A DNA stretch of 64,000 nt from Glutamicibacter sp. JL.03c (GTDB taxonomy: Bacteria; Actinomycetota; Actinomycetes; Actinomycetales; Micrococcaceae). The stretch is taken from positions 2,170,001 through 2,234,000 of the forward strand of contig NZ_CP107575.1 in NCBI RefSeq assembly GCF_025854375.1. Direction: 5' to 3'. Positions within the stretch are counted from its first letter, which is position 1; the number at the start of each line of letters is the position of its first letter. Positions 34,331 through 43,572 of the stretch are shown in pieces. A program made the position numbers and the translations under genes. The notes beneath the pieces were generated by a model that was given only the letters and a program-made list of their open reading frames with translations, did not search any database and had not been told where the DNA came from.

Positions 34331-35959
34331 TTACTTGCTCAGGACGCCCAGGCGGAACTTGAACGAAGCGTCCAGGGTCTTGTCAACGTCCTTGACGTCC
34401 TTGCCTGAGACAGCCACCTGCGCACCCTGCAGCAGCGGCAGCGTGGAAAGATCCTCTGCCACCATGGTCTGCAGTTTCTCGATGGCTGCGGTTCGCTCGC
34501 CCGCATCGGTCATGCCGCGCTGGTCAGCGATCAGCTTGTCGACCTCTGGATTGTCGTAGTTGTTCGACAGGAAGTTGTCCTTGGCGAAGAACGGCGAGAG
34601 GTAGTTGTCGGCATCCGAGTAGTCCGGGAACCAGCCCAGCTGGTAGGCCGGGTAGTCGGTGACGCGCTGCTTCTGGTAGGTCACCCATTCGGTGGACTTC
34701 AAATCCACGTCGAACAAGCCATCTGCCTCCAGCTGCTTCTCGACCAGTGCGTATTCGTCACCCGAGTTCGGGCCGTAGTGGTCCGGATTGTACTGCAATG
34801 CCAGCTTGACCGGGGTCTTCACTCCGGCATCTTCCAGGACCTTCTTGGCCTTGGCGGCATCTGGCTTGCCATCGGTGCCGTACAGATCCTTGAGTGGTTC
34901 TGCCGCGCCGGTGAAGCCCTGAGGCACAAAGGAGTATGCAGGAGTGTAGGTATCCTTGTAGACGTTCTTCGCGATGGCTTCGCGGTCTACCAGATGGGCC
35001 GCGGCCTGGCGGACTGCCAGCGACTTGGCTTCGTCGGCGTCAGCGGTCTTGGCACCGAATGGCATGGTGTCGAAGTTGAAGACGATGTAGCGAAGCTCTC
35101 CACCCGGGCCCTTGTGGACGGTCAGGTTCTCGTCCTGGCCCAGGTCTTCGATATCGGTAGGAGTCAGCGAACGCCATGCTACGTCGATCTTGCCTTCCTG
35201 GACCTCGAGCTTGAGGTTGTTGGCATCGGCGTAGTACTTGATCGCTGCCTTGCTGTTAGCTGGCTTGCCCAGCACGCCTGCGTACGCATCGTTGGCACTG
35301 AAGGAGATCAGGTTGTTCTTGTTGTAGGAATCGATGACGTACTGGCCACCGAATGCCTTGCCTTCGACAATCTTCTGATCGTCCAAGAGCTTGTCTGCCG
35401 GGAAGACTTCGTCATCGACGATCGGGCCAACCGGCGAGGTGAGAACCTGCGGGAAGGTCTGGTCGTTGGCGACCTTCAGCTTGAAAACCACGGTGGTGGC
35501 ATCCGGTGCTTCGATGGAATCCACATTGCCAAGCAAGGAGGAAGGTCCATTAGGGTCGGCGATCTTCAGCTGGCGGTCAAAGGTGAACTTCACGTCCTTG
35601 GAATCGAGATCGTGACCGTTGGCCCACTTCAGTCCGCTCTTGAGCTTGACCGTGTATTCGGTAGGAGCAGTGAATTCCGCGGACTCTGCCAAGCTCATCG
35701 ATGGCTCGGGGCTGCCCGGCTCGGAATTCAGCAGGAATGGGAAAATCTGGTTCATGACCATGAATGAGCCGTTGTCGTACGAGCCGGCTGGGTCAAGGGA
35801 GGTCACTTTGTCGGTGGTGCCCAAGGTGATCGGGGCGCTGGAATCGCCCGAGCCACCCGAGTTGCTGTCTTCCGCCGCTGAGGTACAGCCGGTCAGAGCC
35901 AGGGCAGAGATACCCACAACGGCTGCTGCGAGTCGCAGTCCGTTCTTTGTGCGAGTCAT
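34331..35959 (-). CDS. Di/oligopeptide-binding lipoprotein (SBP family 5)
   Basis: 542 residues. Signal peptide with lipobox AAVVGISALALTGC, Cys at about residue 25, then a Ser/Gly-rich linker. Family 5 features are TSLDPAGSYDNGSFMVMNQIFPFL near the N-terminus, YTVKLKSGLKWANGHDLDSKDVKFTFDR (the family signature), and DLSTLPLLQGAQVAVSGKDV near the end. It captures peptides or related solutes outside the membrane and hands them to the DppBC channel; the substrate cannot be read. AAAGGATGATTC precedes the ATG at 35959. Two palindromes lie about 65-105 bp upstream. Confidence 0.95.
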   Translation of the reverse strand: MTRTKNGLRLAAAVVGISALALTGCTSAAEDSNSGGSGDSSAPITLGTTDKVTSLDPAGSYDNGSFMVMNQIFPFLLNSEPGSPEPSMSLAESAEFTAPTEYTVKLKSGLKWANGHDLDSKDVKFTFDRQLKIADPNGPSSLLGNVDSIEAPDATTVVFKLKVANDQTFPQVLTSPVGPIVDDEVFPADKLLDDQKIVEGKAFGGQYVIDSYNKNNLISFSANDAYAGVLGKPANSKAAIKYYADANNLKLEVQEGKIDVAWRSLTPTDIEDLGQDENLTVHKGPGGELRYIVFNFDTMPFGAKTADADEAKSLAVRQAAAHLVDREAIAKNVYKDTYTPAYSFVPQGFTGAAEPLKDLYGTDGKPDAAKAKKVLEDAGVKTPVKLALQYNPDHYGPNSGDEYALVEKQLEADGLFDVDLKSTEWVTYQKQRVTDYPAYQLGWFPDYSDADNYLSPFFAKDNFLSNNYDNPEVDKLIADQRGMTDAGERTAAIEKLQTMVAEDLSTLPLLQGAQVAVSGKDVKDVDKTLDASFKFRLGVLSK

Positions 35960-36022
35960 GAATCATCCTTTTTCTAGATACACGCATGTGTGGTGATGAT
36001 TAACACATGTTTCACATATCCT

Positions 36023-36040
36023 AAGTGATGCACAGCACTT
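36023..36040. promoter_or_regulatory. 18-bp palindrome upstream of the binding-protein gene
   Basis: AAGTGATGCACAGCACTT, symmetrical as AAGTGnTGnnCAnCACTT, 64-81 bp upstream of the binding-protein start. It has the form of a dimeric repressor operator. The regulator is not identified. Confidence 0.6.
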
Positions 36041-36050
36041 ATGACGAGCA

Positions 36051-36064
36051 ATAATCGCGATTAT
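36051..36064. promoter_or_regulatory. Perfect 14-bp palindrome ATAATCGCGATTAT
   Basis: Lies 10 bp beyond the 18-bp palindrome and 92-105 bp upstream of the binding-protein start; 118 bp from the divergent hypothetical gene. Possible second operator. Confidence 0.55.
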
Positions 36065-36181
36065 CGGCAAAAACTGTGCTGTCGACCCCACCGTGTTGTG
36101 CTTGGCGCCACGCGGAAAATCGGGTCTGCCGAGCCCGTTGAAAAATTCTTGCCGCGCCTGATCCCCGGTGGCATAAGCTAG

Positions 36182-36547
36182 ATGACAATGATGACTCGTA
36201 GAGACGCGGCAATCGCGTTAGATATCCCTGTAGAGATGGCCAAGCGCCATGGCGTACCGTCCCGCATGTCTGAAGCGGAATTCCGGGAACTGAATACCAA
36301 TCCGCCGGCGTGGCTGGTCCAGTCGCGGGCTAACCGAACCGGCAAGCGCCCGGTGTGGGTCCACCTGGTGTGCGAAGTCTGCGGGTTCAGCGAATACGAG
36401 CGTCCCAAGAAGTGGTGGCCAACCTTCGATTTCGTGCACTGCCACAGCCACTCCCCGGCCCAACTGCCCAAGCTCGCATCCGGAAAAACTCGTGTGGAAT
36501 ACCAGGATATTTCGGCGCATATGTTCGGCATCGTCGACGAGGACTAG
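36182..36547 (+). CDS. Conserved hypothetical protein with possible zinc-binding motif
   Basis: 121 residues, MTMMTRRDAAIALDIPVEMA at the start. The middle contains CEVCGF (about residues 64-69), YERPKKWWPTF, then HCHSHSP (about 87-93), so Cys-x2-Cys plus Cys/His could bind zinc. The N-terminal part (PAWLVQSRANRTGKRPVWV) is basic and could contact nucleic acid. I recall close relatives only in Micrococcaceae and have no functional name. No Shine-Dalgarno precedes the ATG at 36182, and the first codons hold three Met (alternate starts at positions 3 and 4). A terminator follows. Confidence 0.78.
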   Translation: MTMMTRRDAAIALDIPVEMAKRHGVPSRMSEAEFRELNTNPPAWLVQSRANRTGKRPVWVHLVCEVCGFSEYERPKKWWPTFDFVHCHSHSPAQLPKLASGKTRVEYQDISAHMFGIVDED

Positions 36548-36576
36548 CGAACAACCACTTGGTGCCGTCAAGGCAT

Positions 36577-36622
36577 AAAAATACCTCAGAAATCAGATTG
36601 AACTGACCCCTGAGGTATTTTG
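36577..36622. terminator. Bidirectional terminator
   Basis: AAAATACCTCAG (36578-36589) pairs with CTGAGGTATTTT (36610-36621) around a 20-base loop. The A/T arms give a U-tract on both exit sides. It serves the zinc-motif gene (plus) and mnmA (minus). Confidence 0.85.
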
Positions 36623-36627
36623 CTGTT

Positions 36628-37764
36628 CTAGCGGACCTTTTCCGAGTCCCACGCGCTGGAGCGGGCCGAATCAATGGTCGCCTGGCCAAGCACGCGGCTG
36701 CCCTTGTAGACCACCATGGTCTGGCCCGGCGCCACGCCTCGCATGCCTTCTGGCAGGTTCACTACCAGCTCGTCGTGCCCGTCCGCGGAGCGTTCCATAT
36801 GCGCCACCGCTTCGACAGGATCGCCGTGAGCTCGCACCTGCACCATGCAATCGAATTTGTCTCCGGTGAAAACTTCTGCGATCGGAACACCGGCCCAGGA
36901 AATGCGGATACCGCGCAACTGGTCAACGGCCAGCAAGGCTTCCGGCCCGACGATGACCTTGTTTTCCTTAGGACGGATTTCCAGTACGAAGCGTGGCTTG
37001 CCATCGGCAGCTGGACGGCCCAAGCGCAGCCCCTTGCGCTGTCCCACGGTGAAGGCCTGAGCGCCTTCGTGCTCGCCTAGCTGGTTGCCCTCGTGGTCAA
37101 CAATTTCGCCTGGCTTCATCTCGATGCGCTCGGCGAGCCAGCCGCGGGTGTCGCCGTCAGGGATGAAGCAGATATCGTAGCTGTCCGGCTTGTTGGCAAC
37201 GGTCAGTCCGCGAGCTGCGGCTTCGGCACGCACTTCAGCCTTCGATGGAGTTTCCGCTAGCGGGAACATGCAGTGCTCCAGCTGCTCATGGGTCAGCACA
37301 CCCAGAACGTAGGACTGGTCCTTCGCCCAGTCGGCGGCACGGTGCAATTCCGGCGCGCCATTCTCGTCACGCAGGACCTTGGCGTAGTGTCCGGTGCATA
37401 CGGCGTCGAAGCCCAAAGCCAGGGCTTTCTCCAGGAGGGCCGCGAACTTGATCTTCTCGTTGCAACGCATGCATGGATTAGGGGTTCGACCGGCCTCGTA
37501 TTCGTCAACGAAGTCCTGGACGACGTCTTCGGCAAACCGGTCGGAGAAGTCCCACACGTAGAAGGGGATGCCCAGCTTGTCGCAGGCGCGCCACGCGTCG
37601 TTGGAATCTTCCACCGTGCAGCAGCCACGCGAACCGGTGCGAAGCGTTCCTGGCATGCGCGAAAGCGCCAAGTGCACGCCGACGACATCGTGGCCAGCTT
37701 CAACTGCGCGAGCCGCGGCCACCGCCGAGTCCACGCCTCCGGACATCGCTGCTAGTACCTTCAT
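36628..37764 (-). CDS. mnmA: tRNA-specific 2-thiouridylase MnmA
   Basis: Adds sulfur to U34 of tRNAs for Lys, Glu and Gln. ATP pyrophosphatase P-loop [13 protein letters not shown] at residue 5, the catalytic [10 protein letters not shown] Cys (about residue 97), partner Cys in [15 protein letters not shown] (about 197), and the GQRKGLRLG beta-barrel block. Length is 378 residues. It overlaps the upstream cysteine desulfurase gene by four bases (ATGA), which probably supplies its sulfur. The reaction and catalytic Cys pair are as established for the family. Confidence 0.97.
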   Translation of the reverse strand: MKVLAAMSGGVDSAVAAARAVEAGHDVVGVHLALSRMPGTLRTGSRGCCTVEDSNDAWRACDKLGIPFYVWDFSDRFAEDVVQDFVDEYEAGRTPNPCMRCNEKIKFAALLEKALALGFDAVCTGHYAKVLRDENGAPELHRAADWAKDQSYVLGVLTHEQLEHCMFPLAETPSKAEVRAEAAARGLTVANKPDSYDICFIPDGDTRGWLAERIEMKPGEIVDHEGNQLGEHEGAQAFTVGQRKGLRLGRPAADGKPRFVLEIRPKENKVIVGPEALLAVDQLRGIRISWAGVPIAEVFTGDKFDCMVQVRAHGDPVEAVAHMERSADGHDELVVNLPEGMRGVAPGQTMVVYKGSRVLGQATIDSARSSAWDSEKVR

Positions 37765-38996
37765 CGTGTAAAACCTGTTCCTGCCGTGTGGATGCTGCTT
37801 TCGTCGGCTGCCATGCCAGCCTTCTTTGCCCGCGCGTACGCTTCGGGCAAAGCTTCTATTAATGCGTCAACGTCGGACCGCGTGGATGTATGCCCCAATG
37901 TGAAGCGTTGCACACTTCGGGCACTGCGCGCGTCCCGTCCCATAGCCAATAAAACATGGGATGGTTGCGGAACGCCAGCGGTGCACGCCGACCCGGTGGA
38001 CGAAGCGATGCCGAACATGTCCAGAAGGAAGAGCAAGGAATCGCCCTCGCACTCCGGGAAGGTGAAGTGCAGGTTCCCCGGCAGGCGCTTGCCTTCATTG
38101 GCAGCATCGCGTGGACCGTTGAACACGGCTTCGGGAATCATCTCGGTGATGCGCTGCACCGCGTATTCACGCAATCCGCTCAGCCGTGCGGCTTCTTCGC
38201 ACAACTGCTCCCGTACTGCTTCCGCCGCGGCCGCGAAGCCTGCGGCGCTGGCGGCGTTCAGGGTTCCGGAGCGCAACTTTCGTTCATGCCCGCCGCCATG
38301 CTGCACTGGTGTGAGGACAATATCGCGACGTACCAGCAGTCCGCCAATGCCCACCGGCCCGCCGATCTTATGCGCGCTGATCGCCATCGTCGCAAGGTTC
38401 GATTGGGCGAAATTCACCTCTACCGCGCCGAAGGCCTGTACCGCGTCCGAGTGCACGGGTATGCCGTACTGCGATGCCAAGGCAGCGAATTCAGCCACTG
38501 GCTGGATGGTGCCCACCTCGTTATTGGCCCACATCAATGTCGCCAGCGCGATCTGATCGTGGTGTTCGGCAAAAAGCGAGGCCGTGGCGTCAAGATCCAC
38601 GACTCCGTCGCGGTCAACTGGCAGCCACAGCAAGGTGGCGTTCTCGTGCTCTTCGAGCCACATCGCGGTATCGAGGACCGCGTGGTGCTCGATACCGGTG
38701 AGCGCAATGGTGCGCGCCTGCTCATTGGCTGCGACCCGGTTCCAGAACAGGCCCTTGATAGCCAGGTTGTCGGACTCTGTACCGCCAGAAGTAAAAATCA
38801 GTTCGCTCAGGTGCGCGCCTGCTGCCTGCGCGACAGCGAGGCGTGCATCATCCACCGCCCGGTTAGCGCGGCGCCCAGCACCATGCAGCGACGACGGATT
38901 ACCGGTCAGCGCGTACTGTTCGGTGATTGCGGCCAACGCTGCGGGATTCAGATCAGTGGTTGCCGCGTGATCCAGGTAAACGGCGGAAGTATTCAT
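37761..38996 (-). CDS. Cysteine desulfurase (IscS/NifS family)
   Basis: PLP enzyme that turns cysteine into alanine and a persulfide. N-terminus [13 protein letters not shown] is the family start. PLP Lys is in [13 protein letters not shown] (about residue 210), and the persulfide Cys is in [17 protein letters not shown] (about residue 335), a group I arrangement. Length is 411 residues. The first gene downstream is mnmA, overlapping by four bases, so this is likely the dedicated sulfur donor for tRNA thiolation, although it could also feed Fe-S assembly. AAAGGG precedes the ATG at 38996. Confidence 0.96.
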   Translation of the reverse strand: MNTSAVYLDHAATTDLNPAALAAITEQYALTGNPSSLHGAGRRANRAVDDARLAVAQAAGAHLSELIFTSGGTESDNLAIKGLFWNRVAANEQARTIALTGIEHHAVLDTAMWLEEHENATLLWLPVDRDGVVDLDATASLFAEHHDQIALATLMWANNEVGTIQPVAEFAALASQYGIPVHSDAVQAFGAVEVNFAQSNLATMAISAHKIGGPVGIGGLLVRRDIVLTPVQHGGGHERKLRSGTLNAASAAGFAAAAEAVREQLCEEAARLSGLREYAVQRITEMIPEAVFNGPRDAANEGKRLPGNLHFTFPECEGDSLLFLLDMFGIASSTGSACTAGVPQPSHVLLAMGRDARSARSVQRFTLGHTSTRSDVDALIEALPEAYARAKKAGMAADESSIHTAGTGFTR

Positions 38997-39016
38997 AGCC
39001 CTTTAATGGTACGGGT

Positions 39017-39835
39017 TTACAGACCCTCGTTTGAATGGCCAATCCGTGTGAATTGGCCGACCTCGATCATTTCAAGATCGGGATTCTTCAAGACTGCCTC
39101 GATCAGCGCGGCTGATCCCCCAAGGATGGTGCAGTCGTCATAAGGCTCCGTGGAGAGCATCCAGCTCTTGTCCGCGGAGAACGCCAAAGCCGGGCGCTGG
39201 CGCTGGGCTCCGTCCACGGTTTCGGCCCACAGCGGGCGAGCCAAGAATTCGGCGTCTGCTTCAAACAGGTGGTAGTTGCGGTATCCTCCGCCCAGTTCCA
39301 GCGGGGCAGCATTCAAGATCTCGGGGCCGAAGGCCGGCTTTTGGGCCTCAGCCAGGGCCGTTTGGTAGGCGGCGTGGTTTTCTTCGTCGCTGAGTTGCGG
39401 GTCCGGTTCCTGCTCTATTTGGATCCGGTCTCCGCCTTCGATAAACGCGTATCCGGCCCACAGCCCCGCGATGTATTTTTGCGTCGGCTCAGCGTTCTCC
39501 GTCAGGGTGTAGATCAGCGACTGCCACTGTTTTTCGGGCAGCTGGTCCAGTGGCAAATCGGTATCAACCCACGCGTCTTCTTCGACCGGATCACCTTGCG
39601 CATCCAACCCGGCGACTGTTTCAAACAGGTCGGCGGCGGTGATGATGTGATTGCGGCTTCTAGCTACAGTCCCCCAGCTGACCAGCTGATCGTCTTCATC
39701 CAGAGCCGGATGCAAGATGCGAAGGTAGCGTTCGTAGCCTACTGGAATCTGCGCCACGACAGTCGAAGGATCGGCTGACGCGCAAGCCGAAGCGATCCAT
39801 TGGCCCTGCTCTGCTGAAATATGTGAAAACTGCAT
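39017..39835 (-). CDS. Hypothetical protein, Micrococcaceae type
   Basis: 272 residues, acidic, no signal peptide or membrane segment. The N-terminal block (VAQIPVGYERYLRILHPA) and the C-terminal block (NYHLFEADAEFLARPLW ... FSADKSWMLSTEPYDDCTILGGSAALIEAVL) recall a small family of actinobacterial proteins of unknown function. It lies 20 bp upstream of the cysteine desulfurase gene and reads in the same direction, so cotranscription is likely. No conserved catalytic pattern is seen. The ATG at 39835 has no clear Shine-Dalgarno. Confidence 0.8.
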   Translation of the reverse strand: MQFSHISAEQGQWIASACASADPSTVVAQIPVGYERYLRILHPALDEDDQLVSWGTVARSRNHIITAADLFETVAGLDAQGDPVEEDAWVDTDLPLDQLPEKQWQSLIYTLTENAEPTQKYIAGLWAGYAFIEGGDRIQIEQEPDPQLSDEENHAAYQTALAEAQKPAFGPEILNAAPLELGGGYRNYHLFEADAEFLARPLWAETVDGAQRQRPALAFSADKSWMLSTEPYDDCTILGGSAALIEAVLKNPDLEMIEVGQFTRIGHSNEGL

Positions 39836-39948
39836 GTGCTTAGCCTAGCGATGTCGCAGAGCGAAATCTGCCTTGGGAATGCGGTCGGTGGTATGAATGA
39901 ATAAACACCTCGTGACACACGACGATTACTGCAAGGGAGCTTCCATCG

Positions 39949-40875
39949 ATGTTCAAGCCTGAGTTGCTAGAGCCCATCCACCAGTTTTCTCGGCAAACCA
40001 TCGATTTCTCCCGTAAAATCGCCATCATGGCAGTGATCAACCGCACGCCAGATTCCTTCTACGACGCAGGGTCCACCTTCGGTCTCGACCAAGCGGTGTC
40101 CGCTGCCTTGCGGGCCATCGAGGATGGGGCGGACTGGGTCGACATTGGCGGCGTCCCGTTCTCCCCCGGCCCAGAGCTTCACTGGCAGGACGAAGCTGAG
40201 CGCATTGTGCCGGTGATCAAGGCAGTACGTGAACGCAGTGACGCGATTATTTCAGCTGATACTTTCCAGCCTCTCGTCGCCCAGGCTGCCATCGAGGCTG
40301 GGGCAGATGTCATCAATGACACCACCGGCTTGGCCTATCCCGACTTGGCTGAAGTTGTTGCCAAGAACAACGTGCACCTGGTGATCACGCATTCGCTGGC
40401 TAAGCCGCGAACCATCTACCCGCGACCACATTACGCAGATGTCGTCGCGGAGGTCAGGCAGTACCTCAAGGACAAGGTGGCTGTGGCCCTTGCCGCTGGC
40501 ATTTCACCGTCAAAAATCATTGTTGACCCGGGGCATGACCTCAACAAGAACACTGTGCACACGCTGGAGATCACAAACAATTTCCAGGCTTTCGCCGATT
40601 TGGGTTTTCCTGCCTTGGCGGCGGTCTCGAACAAGGACTTCATCGGCGAATCCTTGGATCTGCCCAAGGCGGAGCGTACGCTCGGGTCCATGGTCGCAGC
40701 CACGATCTGCGCCATGAACGGGGCACGTATCCTGCGCATGCACAATATCCCTGAATCGGTCCAGACAGTTCGGCTGCTTGAAGCTACCCAAGGTTGGCGC
40801 GAACCGGCGTATCAGATTCACAACATGGGTGATGTCAATCCACCTGCTCATCCCGAACGCGAATACAGCAAGTAA
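39949..40875 (+). CDS. Dihydropteroate synthase-like protein (FolP2 type)
   Basis: 308 residues with a TIM barrel of the pterin-binding family. IAIMAVINRTPDSFYDAG is the canonical first motif, VDIGGVPFSPGPE replaces the DHPS loop GGESTRPG, INDTTGL is conserved, IIVDPGHDLNKN is present and RMHNIPESVQ is the final block. The altered second loop matches FolP2-type homologues (Rv1207), which are reported not to have DHPS activity, so folate synthesis is not assumed. Start at 39949 has GGGAG 10 bases upstream. It is followed after 13 bp by a RibD-like reductase, suggesting a pteridine- or flavin-linked pathway; that link is inferred. Confidence 0.88.
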   Translation: MFKPELLEPIHQFSRQTIDFSRKIAIMAVINRTPDSFYDAGSTFGLDQAVSAALRAIEDGADWVDIGGVPFSPGPELHWQDEAERIVPVIKAVRERSDAIISADTFQPLVAQAAIEAGADVINDTTGLAYPDLAEVVAKNNVHLVITHSLAKPRTIYPRPHYADVVAEVRQYLKDKVAVALAAGISPSKIIVDPGHDLNKNTVHTLEITNNFQAFADLGFPALAAVSNKDFIGESLDLPKAERTLGSMVAATICAMNGARILRMHNIPESVQTVRLLEATQGWREPAYQIHNMGDVNPPAHPEREYSK

Positions 40876-40888
40876 AGGACCAGCATCA

Positions 40889-41635
40889 ATGCGAGCACTG
40901 CTTCCAGAACTAATCAATGACCTAAGCGACGAGCAGCTCCTGAAACGCTACGCCAGCGAGAGCCGCCCCTTTGTACGGTTCAATTTCGTCAGCAGCATGG
41001 ACGGCAGCGCACAGGCCGACGGGCTGTCCGCGAAGCTGGGCTCCGACGGCGATCAGAGAATTTTCGCACTGCTCCGACGTCTTGCTGATGTCGTCGTCGT
41101 TGGCGCCGGAACAGTTCGCGCCGAAGGCTACGAAGGAGCTCTGGTCTCCGCTGAAGATGAAAAATGGCGCACCGCCCACGGATTATCTGCATACCCAGCG
41201 CTTGCCCTGATCTCTGCCGGATTGCATCTTGACCCTTCTGCACAGATTTTTAGACAGTCTCCTGTCCCCGTCATCGTCTTTACCTCTGTTGAAGTCACTG
41301 ACGAGATACGTGGTTCCTATGCCGACAACGTGGAAATCGTCCAGGTGGGAAAGCTGGAGAAAGGCTGCGATCCCAAGGACATCGTTGATCAACTCGTCGC
41401 TCGTGGAATGGGTTTCATTCATTGTGAAGGTGGTCCGCACATATTCGGCCAGTTCGCCTCGGCTGGCATGGTGGACTCAACGTGCATCAGCTATTCGCCC
41501 GTAGTTGTAGCAGGAGAGGGATTGCGAATTGCGGCGCACAGCCAGCAGACTTTCCAGAGTTTCATGCTCAATTCTCTATGCGAGGAAGAGAGCATGCTCT
41601 TCTGCGAGTACCGGATCAAGAAATCAGTTCAATAG
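40889..41635 (+). CDS. RibD C-terminal domain (pyrimidine reductase-like) protein
   Basis: 248 residues of the dihydrofolate-reductase-like RibD_C fold. Seen are FNFVSSMDGSAQADGLSAKLG (substrate loop), DVVVVGAGTVRAEGYEG (NADPH-binding motif), and FIHCEGGPHIFGQF near the end. Full riboflavin-synthesis RibD also has a deaminase domain, absent here. The ATG at 40889 follows AAAGGAC. It is coupled to the FolP2-like gene and its last 20 bp overlap the convergent kinase gene. A role in reducing a pteridine or flavin precursor is inferred. Confidence 0.9.
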   Translation: MRALLPELINDLSDEQLLKRYASESRPFVRFNFVSSMDGSAQADGLSAKLGSDGDQRIFALLRRLADVVVVGAGTVRAEGYEGALVSAEDEKWRTAHGLSAYPALALISAGLHLDPSAQIFRQSPVPVIVFTSVEVTDEIRGSYADNVEIVQVGKLEKGCDPKDIVDQLVARGMGFIHCEGGPHIFGQFASAGMVDSTCISYSPVVVAGEGLRIAAHSQQTFQSFMLNSLCEEESMLFCEYRIKKSVQ

Positions 41636-42515
41636 CTCCCGTCAGCACGCGGACATCAAAGTTTCCCGTCCCCACATACTCGCCGTCTGCGAAACTATCC
41701 TGCTGGGTTTCGACATGCGCTGACGAAAGTCGGTTGCTGATTTTCCAGCGGTGGGCCGCCCCGCGCAAGATCTTGCCGATGGAGGGCAAGACGGGCAGCA
41801 CGTTCTTGCCACGGACCATACTCAGTTCCAAGACTCCGTCTGTGAAGTCTGCGGAGGGAAAGAGCCGAATTCCGCCGCCCAAGGACCGGATGTTCGCGAT
41901 GCTAGCTGCCAACGCGGGTCCGTCAAAGCTGAATTCTGGTGCAATAACACTGCTGTGGAAACTTTTGAGCCTCGGCAGCGCAAAAATCAGGCCCACAACA
42001 TATCTGAAGGCTCCTAGCTGCCGTGGCAGCTCATTGGCTGCCGCATTGATCTGTGCTTCGGCACCCCAGGAAACAGCTCCGAGTGCAAGCCTGATATGGC
42101 CAGGATCATTTTCGAATTTCAGCTCCAACACGTCAACCTTCATGGCTTCGCGGCGGTGCATGAAATGCGAAACGATGCGTTCGATGGACTCTTGCTGATT
42201 TTGATGGGCGAGCATCCTCCACAGATCGTTGCCACTTCCAGCAGGGACAATCCCGACCGGGATCCCCGTGCTCACAAAACGTGGAAGCACTCGATGGATC
42301 AATCCGTCGCCGCCAACGACTACAAAGCCCCGGCAAGCCACGGTGTTTGTTCCCGTGGTTTCCATTGAAACGACAGAAGCATCGACAATTTCACTCTCGA
42401 CATTGATGGCGTGAAGCGAGGACGCCAAGTTTTCAGCCCGTTGCTGCCCCGCACCTCTGCCGGCCGACGGGTGGAAAACAATGCGCACGATCCCGTCCGG
42501 ATCAAAAGTCATCAT
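41616..42515 (-). CDS. Diacylglycerol/lipid kinase family protein
   Basis: 299 residues of the DagK catalytic family. IVFHPSAGRG at the N-terminus is the typical first block, VVVGGDGLIHRVLPR carries the GGDG catalytic loop, and VGIVPAGSGNDLWRML is the conserved 'AxGTxNDxAR'-type helix. The C-terminal half has VLELSMVRG and SADFTDGVLELS blocks. Substrate is likely a membrane lipid or diacylglycerol. The start is ambiguous: tandem ATGs at 42515/42512 or a GTG at 42545, none with a Shine-Dalgarno. The 3' end overlaps the convergent reductase gene by 20 bp. Confidence 0.9.
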   Translation of the reverse strand: MMTFDPDGIVRIVFHPSAGRGAGQQRAENLASSLHAINVESEIVDASVVSMETTGTNTVACRGFVVVGGDGLIHRVLPRFVSTGIPVGIVPAGSGNDLWRMLAHQNQQESIERIVSHFMHRREAMKVDVLELKFENDPGHIRLALGAVSWGAEAQINAAANELPRQLGAFRYVVGLIFALPRLKSFHSSVIAPEFSFDGPALAASIANIRSLGGGIRLFPSADFTDGVLELSMVRGKNVLPVLPSIGKILRGAAHRWKISNRLSSAHVETQQDSFADGEYVGTGNFDVRVLTGAIELIS

Positions 42516-42628
42516 GTGAGTAGAGAATACTGAGGCAGAGAGCACAACCCAATTATTTGGCAGGAGCTATTAGCTAAACTGGAACACATGGCACACTGCC
42601 ATGCCTTTCGAGAGGAACCATCTGGACT

Positions 42629-43528
42629 ATGAGCACGCCGAGCCCGTACGAAATTCTTGGTGTAACTCCTTCAGCCAGCATGGAAGAGATCAAAATTGCC
42701 TACCGCAGGGCGGCCAGGGCTACCCACCCCGATCTGGGCGGCAGCGCAGAAAAATTCAAACAAGTTCAGCAGGCATTCCAAGACATTACCGACCTGGCGA
42801 ATCCACTGAGCCACGATCAGACCTTTCAAAAGCCAGGCGAAGCACCTAGGGCAGGGTTCACCGCGCGCCCATTCGACGAGCGGCTGCGCAAGACTCCCCA
42901 GCAGCCAAAAGCACAGATGTCCACGGAATACGTGCCCGCGCTGTCGGATGCTTCATTTACCTGGCTGAGCAAGGAACTCTCCGAACAAAGAGTCCACGGG
43001 GAACCACGCAAACGCGGCCTCTTCGCCAATCGGGCAAGATTGCTCCGCGAAGCAACAACGATCAATTTGCTGACCAAGAACGTGCTCAACGTGTTGCCAG
43101 CGGCTCGCTTGGTCAATGGGGTTTCTTCGCCGCAGGGCGGCCACTACGAGCACATTCTCGTGGCGGGATACCGTATGGCGGTCATTAATACGATGACCCT
43201 CCCGGAAGGTTACTATTCCTTTGATGGCAATGTTCTTCGCCATGGGAACAAGATGACCCAGCCGCCTCTATTCAATATCTCGGCCCTCCAGCGGAACTTC
43301 ATGCAAATGAACGTGTTGGCTTTCACCTTGGTCCTCTCCCCAACCGGGAATCGACACGAACCGGTCATCGAATATCACCGCAATGCCGATCCGACTCTTG
43401 GCACCTCCCCGAACGTGCTCAACGCAGCTGGTTTGGTCCGAGAACTAAAGCTCTTTCTGGGATCCGGTCCTACTCCGAATGTTGTCGACCGTGCGGCCAT
43501 TGCTCATCTACGTGAGGCGATGTACTGA
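42629..43528 (+). CDS. J-domain protein with C-terminal NERD-like region
   Basis: 299 residues. Residues 3-62 form a J domain: SPYEILGVTPSASMEEIKIAYRRAARATHPDLGG, with the HPD tripeptide that stimulates DnaK. No Gly/Phe-rich or zinc-finger region follows, so it is not a full DnaJ. The rest (about 145-299) has LVAGYRMAVINTMTLPEGYYSFDG and EPVIEYHRN ... NAAGLVRELKLFLG, which looks like the restriction-like fold of NERD proteins. If so, the usual Asp-x-Lys active pair is altered (INTMTL). That fold call is my inference. The start is preceded by AGAGGA. Confidence 0.85.
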   Translation: MSTPSPYEILGVTPSASMEEIKIAYRRAARATHPDLGGSAEKFKQVQQAFQDITDLANPLSHDQTFQKPGEAPRAGFTARPFDERLRKTPQQPKAQMSTEYVPALSDASFTWLSKELSEQRVHGEPRKRGLFANRARLLREATTINLLTKNVLNVLPAARLVNGVSSPQGGHYEHILVAGYRMAVINTMTLPEGYYSFDGNVLRHGNKMTQPPLFNISALQRNFMQMNVLAFTLVLSPTGNRHEPVIEYHRNADPTLGTSPNVLNAAGLVRELKLFLGSGPTPNVVDRAAIAHLREAMY

Positions 43529-43572
43529 GTTCAATGGCGCAAACGGCATCTTGCAGCGCTTAAACTGGTTAA

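Noticed and set aside
39836-39948. Riboswitch upstream of the FolP2-like gene
   Set aside because: The gap is only 113 bp and I see no THF, FMN or other aptamer core.
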